Of a stretch of DNA of 15,149 nt, positions 1-6,276 are shown piece by piece. This DNA comes from an uncultured Campylobacter sp. (lineage in GTDB: Bacteria > Campylobacterota > Campylobacteria > Campylobacterales > Campylobacteraceae). The position numbers and the translations under genes were made by a program. The notes under the pieces were generated by a model, which did not search any database, was not told where the DNA came from, and saw only the letters and a program-made list of their open reading frames with translations. The number at the start of each line of letters is the position of its first letter. Position 1 is the first letter of the stretch. The stretch is taken from assembly GCF_905373215.1 (NCBI RefSeq), contig NZ_CAJPRT010000029.1, positions 1-15,149 on the forward strand, written 5' to 3'.

Positions 1-78
1 GAGTCCGATTTTTGCAAATATCGCGGTCAGCGCCGCAAAGAGTGCTGATGCAAGCGCCCAAGCCGCCCAAGTTTCCAT
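1..78 (-). CDS. EamA-type drug/metabolite transporter, N-terminal fragment
   Basis: The first 26 codons of a minus-strand gene are visible and the rest lies left of the window. The translation begins METWAAWALASALFAALTAI and continues FAKIGL. This Trp-start, small-residue helix running into an A-x-F-A-K-I-G turn is typical of the first membrane helix of short EamA/DMT-superfamily inner-membrane proteins, which export or exchange small metabolites. An AAAGGAAAA ribosome site lies just upstream of the ATG, and a TATAAT box precedes it at 104-109. The substrate cannot be told from a fragment. The family call rests on a single helix, so it is good but not certain. Confidence 0.7.
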   Translation of the reverse strand, partial: METWAAWALASALFAALTAIFAKIGL

Positions 79-103
79 GATTTTCCTTTAGAAAAATTGC
101 TGA

Positions 104-109
104 ATTATA
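104..109 (-). promoter_or_regulatory. Putative -10 box for the EamA-type gene
   Basis: Read on the minus strand, this is a perfect TATAAT in the context GGCTATAATTC, about 25 bases upstream of the start codon at 78. Campylobacter housekeeping promoters are known to rely on the -10 element with a poorly conserved -35, which fits. The predicted leader is about 20 bases and contains the AAAGGA ribosome site. Confidence 0.55.
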
Positions 110-510
110 GCCCTATTTAGGTAAAATTTCCTTATAATTTCGCGAGCGTCGCAGCAAAAAGCTAAATCGCAAGCGAGCAATCCTACGAAGGCGGCATTTA
201 AATTTTAAAATTTTAGTCGCAAAATACAGTTAAATTTCAGTTCCGACAAGCAAAGCTCGCCTCGCGCGTTACCGAATGAGTTTGGGCACCGTTTGAGTGG
301 TGTGCCGCAAGACACAGTGCACAGATAGCATGGTAAAATTTCGCTTTGGCAAGATAAAATTTTATCGAGGCAAGACGAGCTTTCCTCCGAATGCAAAATT
401 CTATTTTAATTCAGTAAAAGCACGACCGAATACCCCTTTCGCAAATCCAAACGCGATATAAATTCCCCCGAGCAGAAAGATCTGAATTTAAAAAATATTT
501 ATCGTTTGTA
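110..510. other. Intergenic stretch without a convincing gene
   Basis: About 400 bases between the divergent EamA-type gene and the lipoprotein gene. A minus-strand open frame (205-396) has no ribosome site and no recognisable protein character, so I treat it as chance. Visible structure is limited to many AAATTT-type words, two adjacent similar 20-base units at 333-373, and a 14-base palindrome at 353-366. The stretch is long for a Campylobacter intergenic region and could hide a small RNA, but nothing here proves one. Confidence 0.5.
333..373. repeat. Imperfect tandem duplication containing a palindrome
   Basis: Two neighbouring units share the pattern G(A)TAAAATTT-x5-7-GGCAA: 333-352 (ending CGCTTTGGCAA) and 353-373 (ending ATCGAGGCAA). 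The second starts with the perfect palindrome GATAAAATTTTATC at 353-366. The copies match at their ends and diverge in the middle, so this may be an old duplication or chance in AT-rich sequence. Confidence 0.35.
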
Positions 511-516
511 TATAAA
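511..516 (+). promoter_or_regulatory. Candidate -10 box for the DUF4878-like lipoprotein gene
   Basis: TATAAA in the context TTTGTATATAAAATTTT lies 27 bases before the ATG at 544, with a strong GAGGAGGG ribosome site between them. The surrounding sequence is so AT-rich that neighbouring registers (TATATA at 509-514) are nearly as good, so the exact box is uncertain. Confidence 0.35.
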
Positions 517-543
517 ATTTTAAAATTTCTACGAGGAGGGCTT

Positions 544-927
544 ATGAAAAAATTTCTACTCCCGCTCATTGCGATATTCGTTTTAGCGGGCTGCGGCAGC
601 GACCCGAAAGGCGTAGCCGAGGACTTCATCAGAGCCCTATACGAGGGCGATTCTAAGACTTTGGTGGATGCTATAGACATACCCGACAAGGACAGATCGG
701 ACGACGGCTCTATGCAGATGATAAACGGCAAACTGATGCAAATGGCAGGTGCCGGCAAGGAGGAGGCTTCCAAGCGCGACGGGCTAAAAGGCGTCTCGGG
801 CGAGCTGCAAAATAGCGACGAGAAATCGGCGCTCGTGAAGGTCACCGTGTCTTTTAAAAACGGCACGAACCGCACCGAGAGCGTTAAACTCGTCAAAAAA
901 GATGGCAAGTGGAAAGTCTCGCTTTAG
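544..927 (+). CDS. DUF4878-like lipoprotein
   Basis: A 127-aa protein with a textbook lipoprotein signal: MKK, a hydrophobic core, then the lipobox Leu-Ala-Gly-Cys with the lipidated Cys at residue 17. The mature part opens with a helix (about residues 22-35, GVAEDFIRALYEGDSKTL) and ends in strands finishing DGKWKVSL. This is the NTF2-like layout of the DUF4878 / putative lipoprotein family, in which a small cone-shaped domain sits on the envelope. No enzymatic residues are apparent and the ligand is unknown. The start is secure because GAGGAGGG sits seven bases upstream. Its 3' end overlaps the next gene by 19 bases, so the two are probably co-translated. Family assignment is from overall pattern, not alignment. 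Confidence 0.75.
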   Translation: MKKFLLPLIAIFVLAGCGSDPKGVAEDFIRALYEGDSKTLVDAIDIPDKDRSDDGSMQMINGKLMQMAGAGKEEASKRDGLKGVSGELQNSDEKSALVKVTVSFKNGTNRTESVKLVKKDGKWKVSL

Positions 928-1520
928 CGAAAAAGCTTCTCATCTGCTTGATATTTGCCACAGGCGGGCTCGGCGAGCTTTGGATGCTCACGCGCACATC
1001 TGCCGCAAAAGAGCCGCTACGGGTACCGGATGAAATTTTATCAAACCTACGCACGGGCGATCTCGTCTTTCGCCTAGGCGACGTCACCGACAGCCGCATA
1101 ATCGCGACCGCGACGGATTTTAAATACTCGCACGTAGGCATGATCGTGCGCGAGCGCCCGCTTTTGGTAGTGCACGCGGTAACGGGCGAGGGCGGGCTAG
1201 ACGGCGTCGCGGCTGTTTCGGTGCGCGAGTTCTTGGCGCATGCGCGAGACTTTGGCGCGGCGCGGATGAAATTTTTAAGCGAGGAGCAAAAGGCGCGCCT
1301 AGCCGCCTCTTTACTTAAGCGCGTCGGCGAGAGTTTTACGTTAAGACCTCGCGGCGAAGCGAACCTCTACTGCACGACGCTGCTTGAGCAGGAAATTTCA
1401 AAAATAACGGAATTTTCGCCGCAGTATTTCGAACTCAACCTAGCTGTCCTAGGCGGCGAATACCTCGCGCCGAAGGCGTTTTGGCATTACGGCGGCGTTG
1501 AAATTTTATACGAGCGGTAG
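909..1520 (+). CDS. YiiX/YebB-like permuted papain-fold (NlpC/P60-type) protein
   Basis: A 203-aa protein with an N-terminal hydrophobic segment (about residues 8-26), followed by a domain matching the circularly permuted papain/NlpC-P60 family that includes E. coli YiiX (peptidase family C92). Seen in order: LRTGDLVFR (48-56), the conserved histidine in YSHVGMI (His75), VVHA (87-90), and the cysteine in YCTTLLEQ (Cys155, followed by Glu160). His and Cys are the expected catalytic pair of a cysteine amidase or acyl-transfer enzyme, and the membrane segment places the domain outside the inner membrane. The substrate is unknown; peptidoglycan or lipid are possibilities. The start is GTG inside the preceding lipoprotein gene (19-base overlap), and no better in-frame start keeps the hydrophobic segment. 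The overlap suggests joint expression with the lipoprotein. Confidence 0.75.
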   Translation: MESLALAKKLLICLIFATGGLGELWMLTRTSAAKEPLRVPDEILSNLRTGDLVFRLGDVTDSRIIATATDFKYSHVGMIVRERPLLVVHAVTGEGGLDGVAAVSVREFLAHARDFGAARMKFLSEEQKARLAASLLKRVGESFTLRPRGEANLYCTTLLEQEISKITEFSPQYFELNLAVLGGEYLAPKAFWHYGGVEILYER

Positions 1521-1790
1521 GCGCGACCTAGCTTGGGCTGGAATTTTGCGCGCTGTGTAAATTTAAATATCGCATCAATTCAAGTGCATGTAAATAAAAT
1601 TTGACCTTAAAATTTCGTGCCGTAAAATTTCGGTCAAAATTTCGCTTTGACTTTAAATTTTGAAATTCCGAAACGGCGTAAAATTCTACGTAATATAGAA
1701 TTTCGTGGAGTATTAAATTACAAAATTCCATTAATTACTAAATTTGCAAAATTTGGTAGGCGTGGAATTTTATAGAGCGCGTAACTTACA
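1521..1790. other. Noncoding convergent region packed with AAATTT-type words
   Basis: This is the gap between the converging yiiX-like and nusA genes. Counting by eye over 1521-1820 I find about fifteen matches to RAATTY (mostly AAATTT, some AAATTC and GAATTT), roughly one per 20 bases. Several occur as a repeated AAAATTTCG unit around 1608-1645. A minus-strand frame at 1528-1731 has no ribosome site, and its peptide is a by-product of this composition. No clear terminator for the plus-strand pair was found. Confidence 0.5.
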
Positions 1791-1820
1791 AAATTTTAAA
1801 AAGCGAAGTGCGCTTCGCCT
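1791..1820 (-). terminator. Intrinsic terminator of nusA
   Basis: On the minus strand, immediately after the nusA stop codon, GCGAAG (1818-1813), a CGCA tetraloop and CTTCGC (1808-1803) form a six-pair GC-rich stem. An outer G-T and A-T pair extend it. Five Ts follow, then AAAATTTT. This is the classic Rho-independent arrangement, and the hairpin begins only one or two bases past the stop. Confidence 0.75.
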
Positions 1821-2948
1821 CTACAGCTCGCCGAAAAGCGCTTCGAGATTTTTAAGACCTTCTTCCTTGGAGACCTTTTTCTCGCTCGCCGAGCCAGTTT
1901 CGATAAGCTCGATCTCGCAGCCGCACAGCATCGAGGCGAGGCGGATATTTAGACCGTTTTTGCCGATCGCTTTGCTTTTTTGGTCGGGGTTTACGTAGAC
2001 GATCGCCTTGCCGTCCTGCGTTATTTTGACCGAGTTTACGATCGCGGGCGCCATCGCGCGAGTGATCAAAATTTCGGGGCTTGCAGAGTATTCGAACGCG
2101 TCGATGCTCTCGCCGCCGCTCCCGTCTTGCAAATTTTTGCTTAAAAATCTGCTCACCGCGTCGATGCGAGCGCCTCCTTTGCCGACGGTAGCGCCTACCG
2201 GATCGACGTTTGGCGAGATGGCGCTAAGTGCGATCTTGGCGCGCCTACCCGGAATCCTAGCGCAGGCTTGGATGATAACGCTGCCGTCTTTGATCTCGGG
2301 GACTTCGGCGGCGAGCAGGGCTTCTAGGAATTTCGGGCTGGTGCGCGAAAGTTCCAGCCTGATACCGTGGGATTTGTCGATGGCTACGTTTTTGATGACA
2401 GCCTGCAGCACGTCGCCCACTTTGAAATTTTCACCCTTGATGCGGTTTTTTTGCGGCATGAAAGCCTTCGTATCCTCGATCTCTACGTAGGTCGTGCCGT
2501 CGTGATCGATCTTGGTGACGGTGCCGTGGGTGAGGGTGCCTACCTTGCTTTTATAGTTTTCAAAAATTTTCTCTTCAAGCAGCCTTTGGATGTGGAAATT
2601 TAGCTCTCTAGCCAGCACGCCGGAAGCCGTGCGACCGAGGTTTTCGATATTTATTTCGTAGCTTAGCTCATCACCGATCTCTGCGTTTTCGCCTATTTTT
2701 TTGGCCTCGCTAAGCGCGATGAAGTTGTGATCGCCGAGCCGCTCGTCATCATCCGCGACAACGTGAACCTTTTGGTAAAGCTTGACGCGCTTGGTCTGCG
2801 GATCGACTTCGCTGTCGTAGAGATACTCCTCGCCGAAAAGCCTTTTTGCGGTCTGGATGAACGCCGTTTTGACGCGCTCTTTGACATCTGCGGGCTCAAG
2901 CCCCTTTTCATTTGCAATCGACTCGATGATGTCGGTAATTTTTTCCAT
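1821..2948 (-). CDS. nusA: Transcription termination/antitermination factor NusA
   Basis: NusA binds RNA polymerase and nascent RNA, modulating pausing, termination and antitermination in the cytoplasm. At 375 aa it has the compact form lacking the C-terminal repeats of E. coli NusA. Visible parts are the N-terminal polymerase-binding domain (1 to about 125, opening MEKITDIIESIANEKGL), an S1 domain (about 136-200, with GTLTHGTVTKIDHDG), KH1 with ARIPGRRAKIA (230-240) and GKGG at 256-259, and KH2 with GKNG at 329-332 followed by LNIRLAS. The start has an AAGGAAAA ribosome site and a TATAAT box about 65 bases upstream. The gene stands alone, ends in its own hairpin terminator, and is divergent from the HP0268-family gene. 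In many other bacteria nusA sits in a rimP-nusA-infB operon, which is not the case here. Confidence 0.96.
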   Translation of the reverse strand: MEKITDIIESIANEKGLEPADVKERVKTAFIQTAKRLFGEEYLYDSEVDPQTKRVKLYQKVHVVADDDERLGDHNFIALSEAKKIGENAEIGDELSYEINIENLGRTASGVLARELNFHIQRLLEEKIFENYKSKVGTLTHGTVTKIDHDGTTYVEIEDTKAFMPQKNRIKGENFKVGDVLQAVIKNVAIDKSHGIRLELSRTSPKFLEALLAAEVPEIKDGSVIIQACARIPGRRAKIALSAISPNVDPVGATVGKGGARIDAVSRFLSKNLQDGSGGESIDAFEYSASPEILITRAMAPAIVNSVKITQDGKAIVYVNPDQKSKAIGKNGLNIRLASMLCGCEIELIETGSASEKKVSKEEGLKNLEALFGEL

Positions 2949-3010
2949 AAATTTTCCTTAAGATTTGATTTCGTGCTACTAAATTTGGATTTTAAATTTT
3001 GAAGTGCGGT

Positions 3011-3016
3011 ATTATA
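3011..3016 (-). promoter_or_regulatory. Putative nusA -10 box
   Basis: A perfect minus-strand TATAAT in the context CCATATAATACC, 62 bases upstream of the nusA start codon. The predicted leader of about 55 bases is AT-rich with no obvious strong structure. A T-rich stretch upstream on that strand could contribute as in other Campylobacter promoters. Confidence 0.6.
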
Positions 3017-3049
3017 TGGAATTTTGACTTTATTTTTATTTAAACGAAT

Positions 3050-3055
3050 TATTAT
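3050..3055 (+). promoter_or_regulatory. Weak candidate -10 for the HP0268-miaB run
   Basis: TATTAT in the context CGAATTATTATCTAAAT lies about 50 bases before the ATG at 3107. The region between this gene and nusA must hold a plus-strand promoter, because transcription is divergent, but this is only the best of several AT-rich possibilities. Confidence 0.3.
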
Positions 3056-3106
3056 CTAAATTTCGCTAAACTCACGGGTTTAAAAAGATAAATGAAAGGA
3101 TAGATC

Positions 3107-3349
3107 ATGCAGCTAAAACTTGCCAGAACGGAGCTTGCTTCTAAGCCAAAAAGCGTTAAGATCGAGGATTTGCAGGCCCAAGTAGAAAAGAGCGGACAGA
3201 AAATATTTTATCTGGATAGAGAAAATTCTCAAAAAGATTTAGCCGCTTTGGTGGATTTTTTCGATACTAAGGGTTTTAGCGTGTATCAACGCATAGTGCG
3301 ATACGGGCTAAACGAAAACGAGTATATGTACGAGGTGCATATCCTTTGA
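3107..3349 (+). CDS. HP0268-family small protein (putative nuclease domain)
   Basis: An 80-aa soluble protein matching the HP0268 family of Helicobacter and Campylobacter in length, in its start (MQLKLART), in the central IFYLDRENSQKDL-x-ALVDFF block, and in the end EYMYEVHIL. H. pylori HP0268 has been reported to have nuclease (nicking/ribonuclease) activity; the physiological role is unsettled and I infer nothing beyond family membership here. The ribosome site GAAAGGA lies upstream of the ATG. The last codons overlap the miaB TTG start (TTGA), implying coupled translation. Adjacency to miaB is also found in H. pylori (HP0268-HP0269), so a link to RNA metabolism is plausible. Confidence 0.8.
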   Translation: MQLKLARTELASKPKSVKIEDLQAQVEKSGQKIFYLDRENSQKDLAALVDFFDTKGFSVYQRIVRYGLNENEYMYEVHIL

Positions 3350-4641
3350 GCAAACTCCTCTTCATCCAGACCCTAGGTTGCGCGATGAACGTGCGCGATA
3401 GCGAGCATATTATCGCGCAGCTAAAAGATCAAGACTACGAAATTACCGATAACATTAGCATTGCCGATCTGATTTTAATAAACACATGCTCCGTGCGCGA
3501 AAAGCCCGTGCATAAGCTCTTCAGCGAGATCGGCGCATTCGATAAAGCGCGAAAAAGAGGCTCTAAAATCGGCGTTTGCGGCTGCACCGCAAGCCATCTG
3601 GGCGGAGAAATTTTTAAGCGTGCGCCATTCGTGGATTTCGTGCTTGGAGCACGGAACATATCTAAAATTTCGCAAGCCGTACGTACGCCTAAATTTATCA
3701 GCACTGACATAAACTACGATGAGAGCGAGTTTGCTTTCGGCGATTTTGCGAGCTCGCCATATAAATCTTTCATAAACATAATGATCGGCTGCGATAAAAA
3801 GTGCTCCTACTGCATCGTGCCGCAGACTAGAGGCGATGAAATTTCGATCCCCGCTCAAATTATCTTGCGCGAAGCCAAAAGATCCGCAGCTCGCGGCGCC
3901 AAAGAGATATTCTTACTCGGCCAAAACGTCAATAACTACGGCAAGCGCTTTTCGAGCGCGCACGAAAAAATCGACTTCAGCGATCTGCTCGTGCGGCTTA
4001 GCGAGATAGAGGGCATCGAGCGCATCCGCTTTACCAGCCCGCATCCGCTGCATATGGACGATAAATTTTTGGACGTTTTTTGCAATAATCCTAAAATTTG
4101 CAAATCGATGCATATGCCGCTACAAAGCGGCTCGAGTAAGGTTTTGCGCGATATGAAGCGCGGATATACCAAGCAGTGGTATCTGGACCGCGCGCTTAAA
4201 CTGCGCCAAAGTTGCCCGGGCGTGGCGATTAGCACCGATATCATCGTGGGCTATCCGAGCGAGAGCGAGGAGGATTTTGCCGAGACGATGGAGGTATTAG
4301 AGGCGGTGAGATTCGAGCAGGTTTTTTCCTTTAAATTTAGCCCTAGACCGCTCACGCCAGCAGCAAATTTAAAGCCGCTTGATGATGAAATTTCAAGCGA
4401 AAGGCTAAGCAGGCTGCAAAGCGCTCATACTAAAATTTTAGACGAGATCGCAAGAGCGCAAAAAGATAAAATTTTCGACGTATATTTCGAGGAGTTGCGC
4501 GAGGGCGGCACCGCGTGCGGTAGAAGCTTTTCAAATTTTTTGATCTGCGCGCAAGGCGGCGAAGAGCTGCTAGGCACAACTCGCAGAGCGCGTATCGAAA
4601 AGACCGCCAGAATGGCGCTTTATGGACAAGTTATCGCTTAA
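3346..4641 (+). CDS. miaB: tRNA-2-methylthio-N6-isopentenyladenosine(37) synthase MiaB
   Basis: MiaB is a radical-SAM methylthiotransferase that converts i6A37 to ms2i6A37 in tRNAs reading UNN codons, using two 4Fe-4S clusters. The 431-aa protein has the three family parts. The N-terminal cluster domain has Cys12 (TLGCAMN), Cys48 (INTCSVREKP) and Cys80 (GVCGC). The radical-SAM motif is Cys149-x3-Cys153-x2-Cys156 (IGCDKKCSYCIVPQTRG). A C-terminal TRAM domain runs from about residue 375. The INTCSVRE and IVPQTRG signatures mark it as MiaB rather than RimO, which is also present at 9714-11225. The start is TTG, overlapping the stop of the HP0268-family gene, with GAGGTG about ten bases upstream. 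The gene overlaps the next by 20 bases. Confidence 0.96.
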   Translation: MSKLLFIQTLGCAMNVRDSEHIIAQLKDQDYEITDNISIADLILINTCSVREKPVHKLFSEIGAFDKARKRGSKIGVCGCTASHLGGEIFKRAPFVDFVLGARNISKISQAVRTPKFISTDINYDESEFAFGDFASSPYKSFINIMIGCDKKCSYCIVPQTRGDEISIPAQIILREAKRSAARGAKEIFLLGQNVNNYGKRFSSAHEKIDFSDLLVRLSEIEGIERIRFTSPHPLHMDDKFLDVFCNNPKICKSMHMPLQSGSSKVLRDMKRGYTKQWYLDRALKLRQSCPGVAISTDIIVGYPSESEEDFAETMEVLEAVRFEQVFSFKFSPRPLTPAANLKPLDDEISSERLSRLQSAHTKILDEIARAQKDKIFDVYFEELREGGTACGRSFSNFLICAQGGEELLGTTRRARIEKTARMALYGQVIA

Positions 4642-5275
4642 AAAGCGGCTATTTTTCCGCGTCGCCGAATATTTCATTTTTATTCTGATTTGGTGTATTT
4701 TTTTAACGTGCAGGGTTAAATTTACCCCCACGAAGCTGCCCGAAAAGCCCTGCGTCGTCGTGTTTTGGCACGGAAGATTAGCGATGATGAGCTTTGCTTA
4801 TAGGCGCTGGTGGCTGCGGGATCTCGGCAGCAAGAGGTGCGCTAAGGTTATCATCTCGGATCACAAAGACGGCGAGATAATCACGCGCGTGATCTCGCAT
4901 TTCGGCATCGGCGCGATTCGCGGCAGTAGCTTCAAGGGCGGCGCGCGCGCACTTATGGGTGCGATCAAAGAGATAAAAAACGGCACCGACGTCATCATCA
5001 CTCCCGACGGTCCGCGCGGCCCACTTCACAGCGTCGCCGACGGCGCCGTGATCCTTGCGCAGCGGCTAAACTTAGACATTTACGCGCTAAATTACGAAGC
5101 GAGCAGTTTTTGGAAATTTCGTAGCTGGGACGAGATGGTATTGCCAAAGCCGTTTTCGCGCATAAATTATAGCCTCAGCGCACCGTTAAATTTAACAGGG
5201 CTTAGCCTCGATGCGGGCAAAGAGGCGATCAGGCAACTGCTTTTTGCAAGCGCTGAGCAGGACATTAAATTTTAG
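4622..5275 (+). CDS. DUF374 lysophospholipid acyltransferase-family protein
   Basis: A 217-aa protein of the DUF374 branch of glycerolipid/lipid A acyltransferases. A hydrophobic segment (about residues 14-30) is followed by the acyltransferase core. FWHGRLAMM contains the likely catalytic His50, SDHKDGEII (79-87) and IRGSS (99-103) follow, and ITPDGPRGP (126-134) is the most diagnostic DUF374 block. The family is thought to transfer an acyl chain to a lipid or lipid A precursor at the inner membrane; the acceptor is unknown here. The start ATG lies inside miaB (20-base overlap). The homologue HP0270 follows miaB in H. pylori, so the order is old. Coupling with miaB may simply reflect operon packing. 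Confidence 0.85.
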   Translation: MDKLSLKKRLFFRVAEYFIFILIWCIFLTCRVKFTPTKLPEKPCVVVFWHGRLAMMSFAYRRWWLRDLGSKRCAKVIISDHKDGEIITRVISHFGIGAIRGSSFKGGARALMGAIKEIKNGTDVIITPDGPRGPLHSVADGAVILAQRLNLDIYALNYEASSFWKFRSWDEMVLPKPFSRINYSLSAPLNLTGLSLDAGKEAIRQLLFASAEQDIKF

Positions 5276-5296
5276 TTTGAAATAATAGTGTTTCGA

Positions 5297-5302
5297 TATA
5301 AT
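5297..5302 (+). promoter_or_regulatory. Putative -10 box for the 251-aa gene
   Basis: TATAAT in the context TTTCGATATAATTGC lies about 20 bases before the ATG at 5322. If used, the leader would be only about 12-13 bases and would begin just before the TAGGAG ribosome site. It would let the gene be expressed apart from the upstream acyltransferase. Confidence 0.55.
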
Positions 5303-5321
5303 TGCAATTTTAGGAGAAAAA

Positions 5322-6077
5322 ATGGCACTATTTAAAGCAAAATCATTCCTCGGCGTCGCTAAAAGTGCCGACGCATGCGAGTTTTTTTATAGAAAATTGG
5401 GCTTTGGTAAAAGAATTTTGGATGAGAAATCCGATCGCTTTCCTATAGCGCAAGAAAATGATCTGGCTACCTCGCTAGCGGGCTTTGCGGATCTGAGTGA
5501 TAAAAATTTAATCTCCTGCGTACTGATTGACGACGAAAATCAAAGAGTGTATTTTAACGAGGATTATATGATTAAAGAAAATAGCATTTATCAAAAAGTC
5601 GATGATAGCTTCATAGTGGAATTTCCTCGCGCAAGTGCACAGGCGGCGGATGAGACTTTTGGAATAGAATTTAGCTCGCACGCTAGTTTATTTAAAATTT
5701 TATACTTCTTGCTAAAAAATCAAAGCGATTTTGAAAACATGGCGATGTTCGCACTGAAATTTAATAACCGCGCGTGTTTTGTCGTCGCCAACCAAGAGCG
5801 CGTACTCTATGCCGACATAATGCGTATCGATGAGGAGATGCAGGCAGCGATGAGCGATACTGACGAGCTATTTTACGAGCTTTTAAATTTTCAGATCGAG
5901 ACCTTCTATAAATCCGAAAATAGCGAGTTTCTCACCAACGTTTTCATCTACTCAGACGGCACGCTTAGTAATGAGATCGGCTACGTGATTTTCACGCGCA
6001 TCTTCATCAAAACAAATCTGATAAATCTAAATTTCGCCGATTACATCAACAAAATCGCGATGTTGGAAGCCCGCTAG
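5322..6077 (+). CDS. Conserved hypothetical protein of unknown function
   Basis: I do not recognise a domain in this 251-aa protein. It has no signal peptide or membrane helix and reads as acidic, soluble and mixed alpha/beta. Visible stretches are a positively charged start (MALFKAKSFLGVAKSADACE), an acidic central part, and a C-terminal half rich in Phe, Asn and Asp ending NKIAMLEAR. The ribosome site TAGGAG is well placed. Position suggests the orthologue of the C. jejuni gene beside the DUF374 gene (Cj0456c by my recollection of the order Cj0456c-Cj0460), but that gene is also uncharacterised as far as I know. It has its own TATAAT box, so it need not belong to the miaB run. Codon use matches its upstream neighbours rather than the AT-rich islet that follows. 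Confidence 0.75.
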   Translation: MALFKAKSFLGVAKSADACEFFYRKLGFGKRILDEKSDRFPIAQENDLATSLAGFADLSDKNLISCVLIDDENQRVYFNEDYMIKENSIYQKVDDSFIVEFPRASAQAADETFGIEFSSHASLFKILYFLLKNQSDFENMAMFALKFNNRACFVVANQERVLYADIMRIDEEMQAAMSDTDELFYELLNFQIETFYKSENSEFLTNVFIYSDGTLSNEIGYVIFTRIFIKTNLINLNFADYINKIAMLEAR

Positions 6078-6276
6078 ATCAAATTTTTCGCTCCGCAAAG
6101 AGCCGTAAATTTACGAAATTTTATTGATTATCGCGAAACACTGGCTGCTTTCGCCTTTTGGCGTCGCGAGTTTTGCGTAAAATTTACCCTTCGCCGCACG
6201 ATGGAATTTTAGCTTTACTTAACCGGTAAAATCATATGTATTAAAATTTTAGTATCCAATTTTTAACTCAAGATTA

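Noticed and set aside
205..396. 63-codon minus-strand open frame with cysteine-rich translation
   Set aside because: No ribosome site, no homologous domain recognised, and the apparent repeats come from the DNA duplication at 333-373.
411..908. 165-codon open frame on the minus strand opposite the DUF4878-like lipoprotein
   Set aside because: It lies antisense to a gene with a clear signal peptide, lipobox and ribosome site, lacks its own ribosome site, and its Ser/Pro-rich translation is typical of an antisense shadow.
1600..1638. Inverted repeat TTTGACC / GGTCAAA as terminator of the yiiX-like gene
   Set aside because: Only seven pairs around a 25-base loop with no T-run; likely chance in a region of repeated AAATTT words.
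6104..6115. Palindrome CGTAAATTTACG after the 251-aa gene
   Set aside because: Self-complementary with no loop and no T-run; short AT-centred palindromes are frequent throughout this window.
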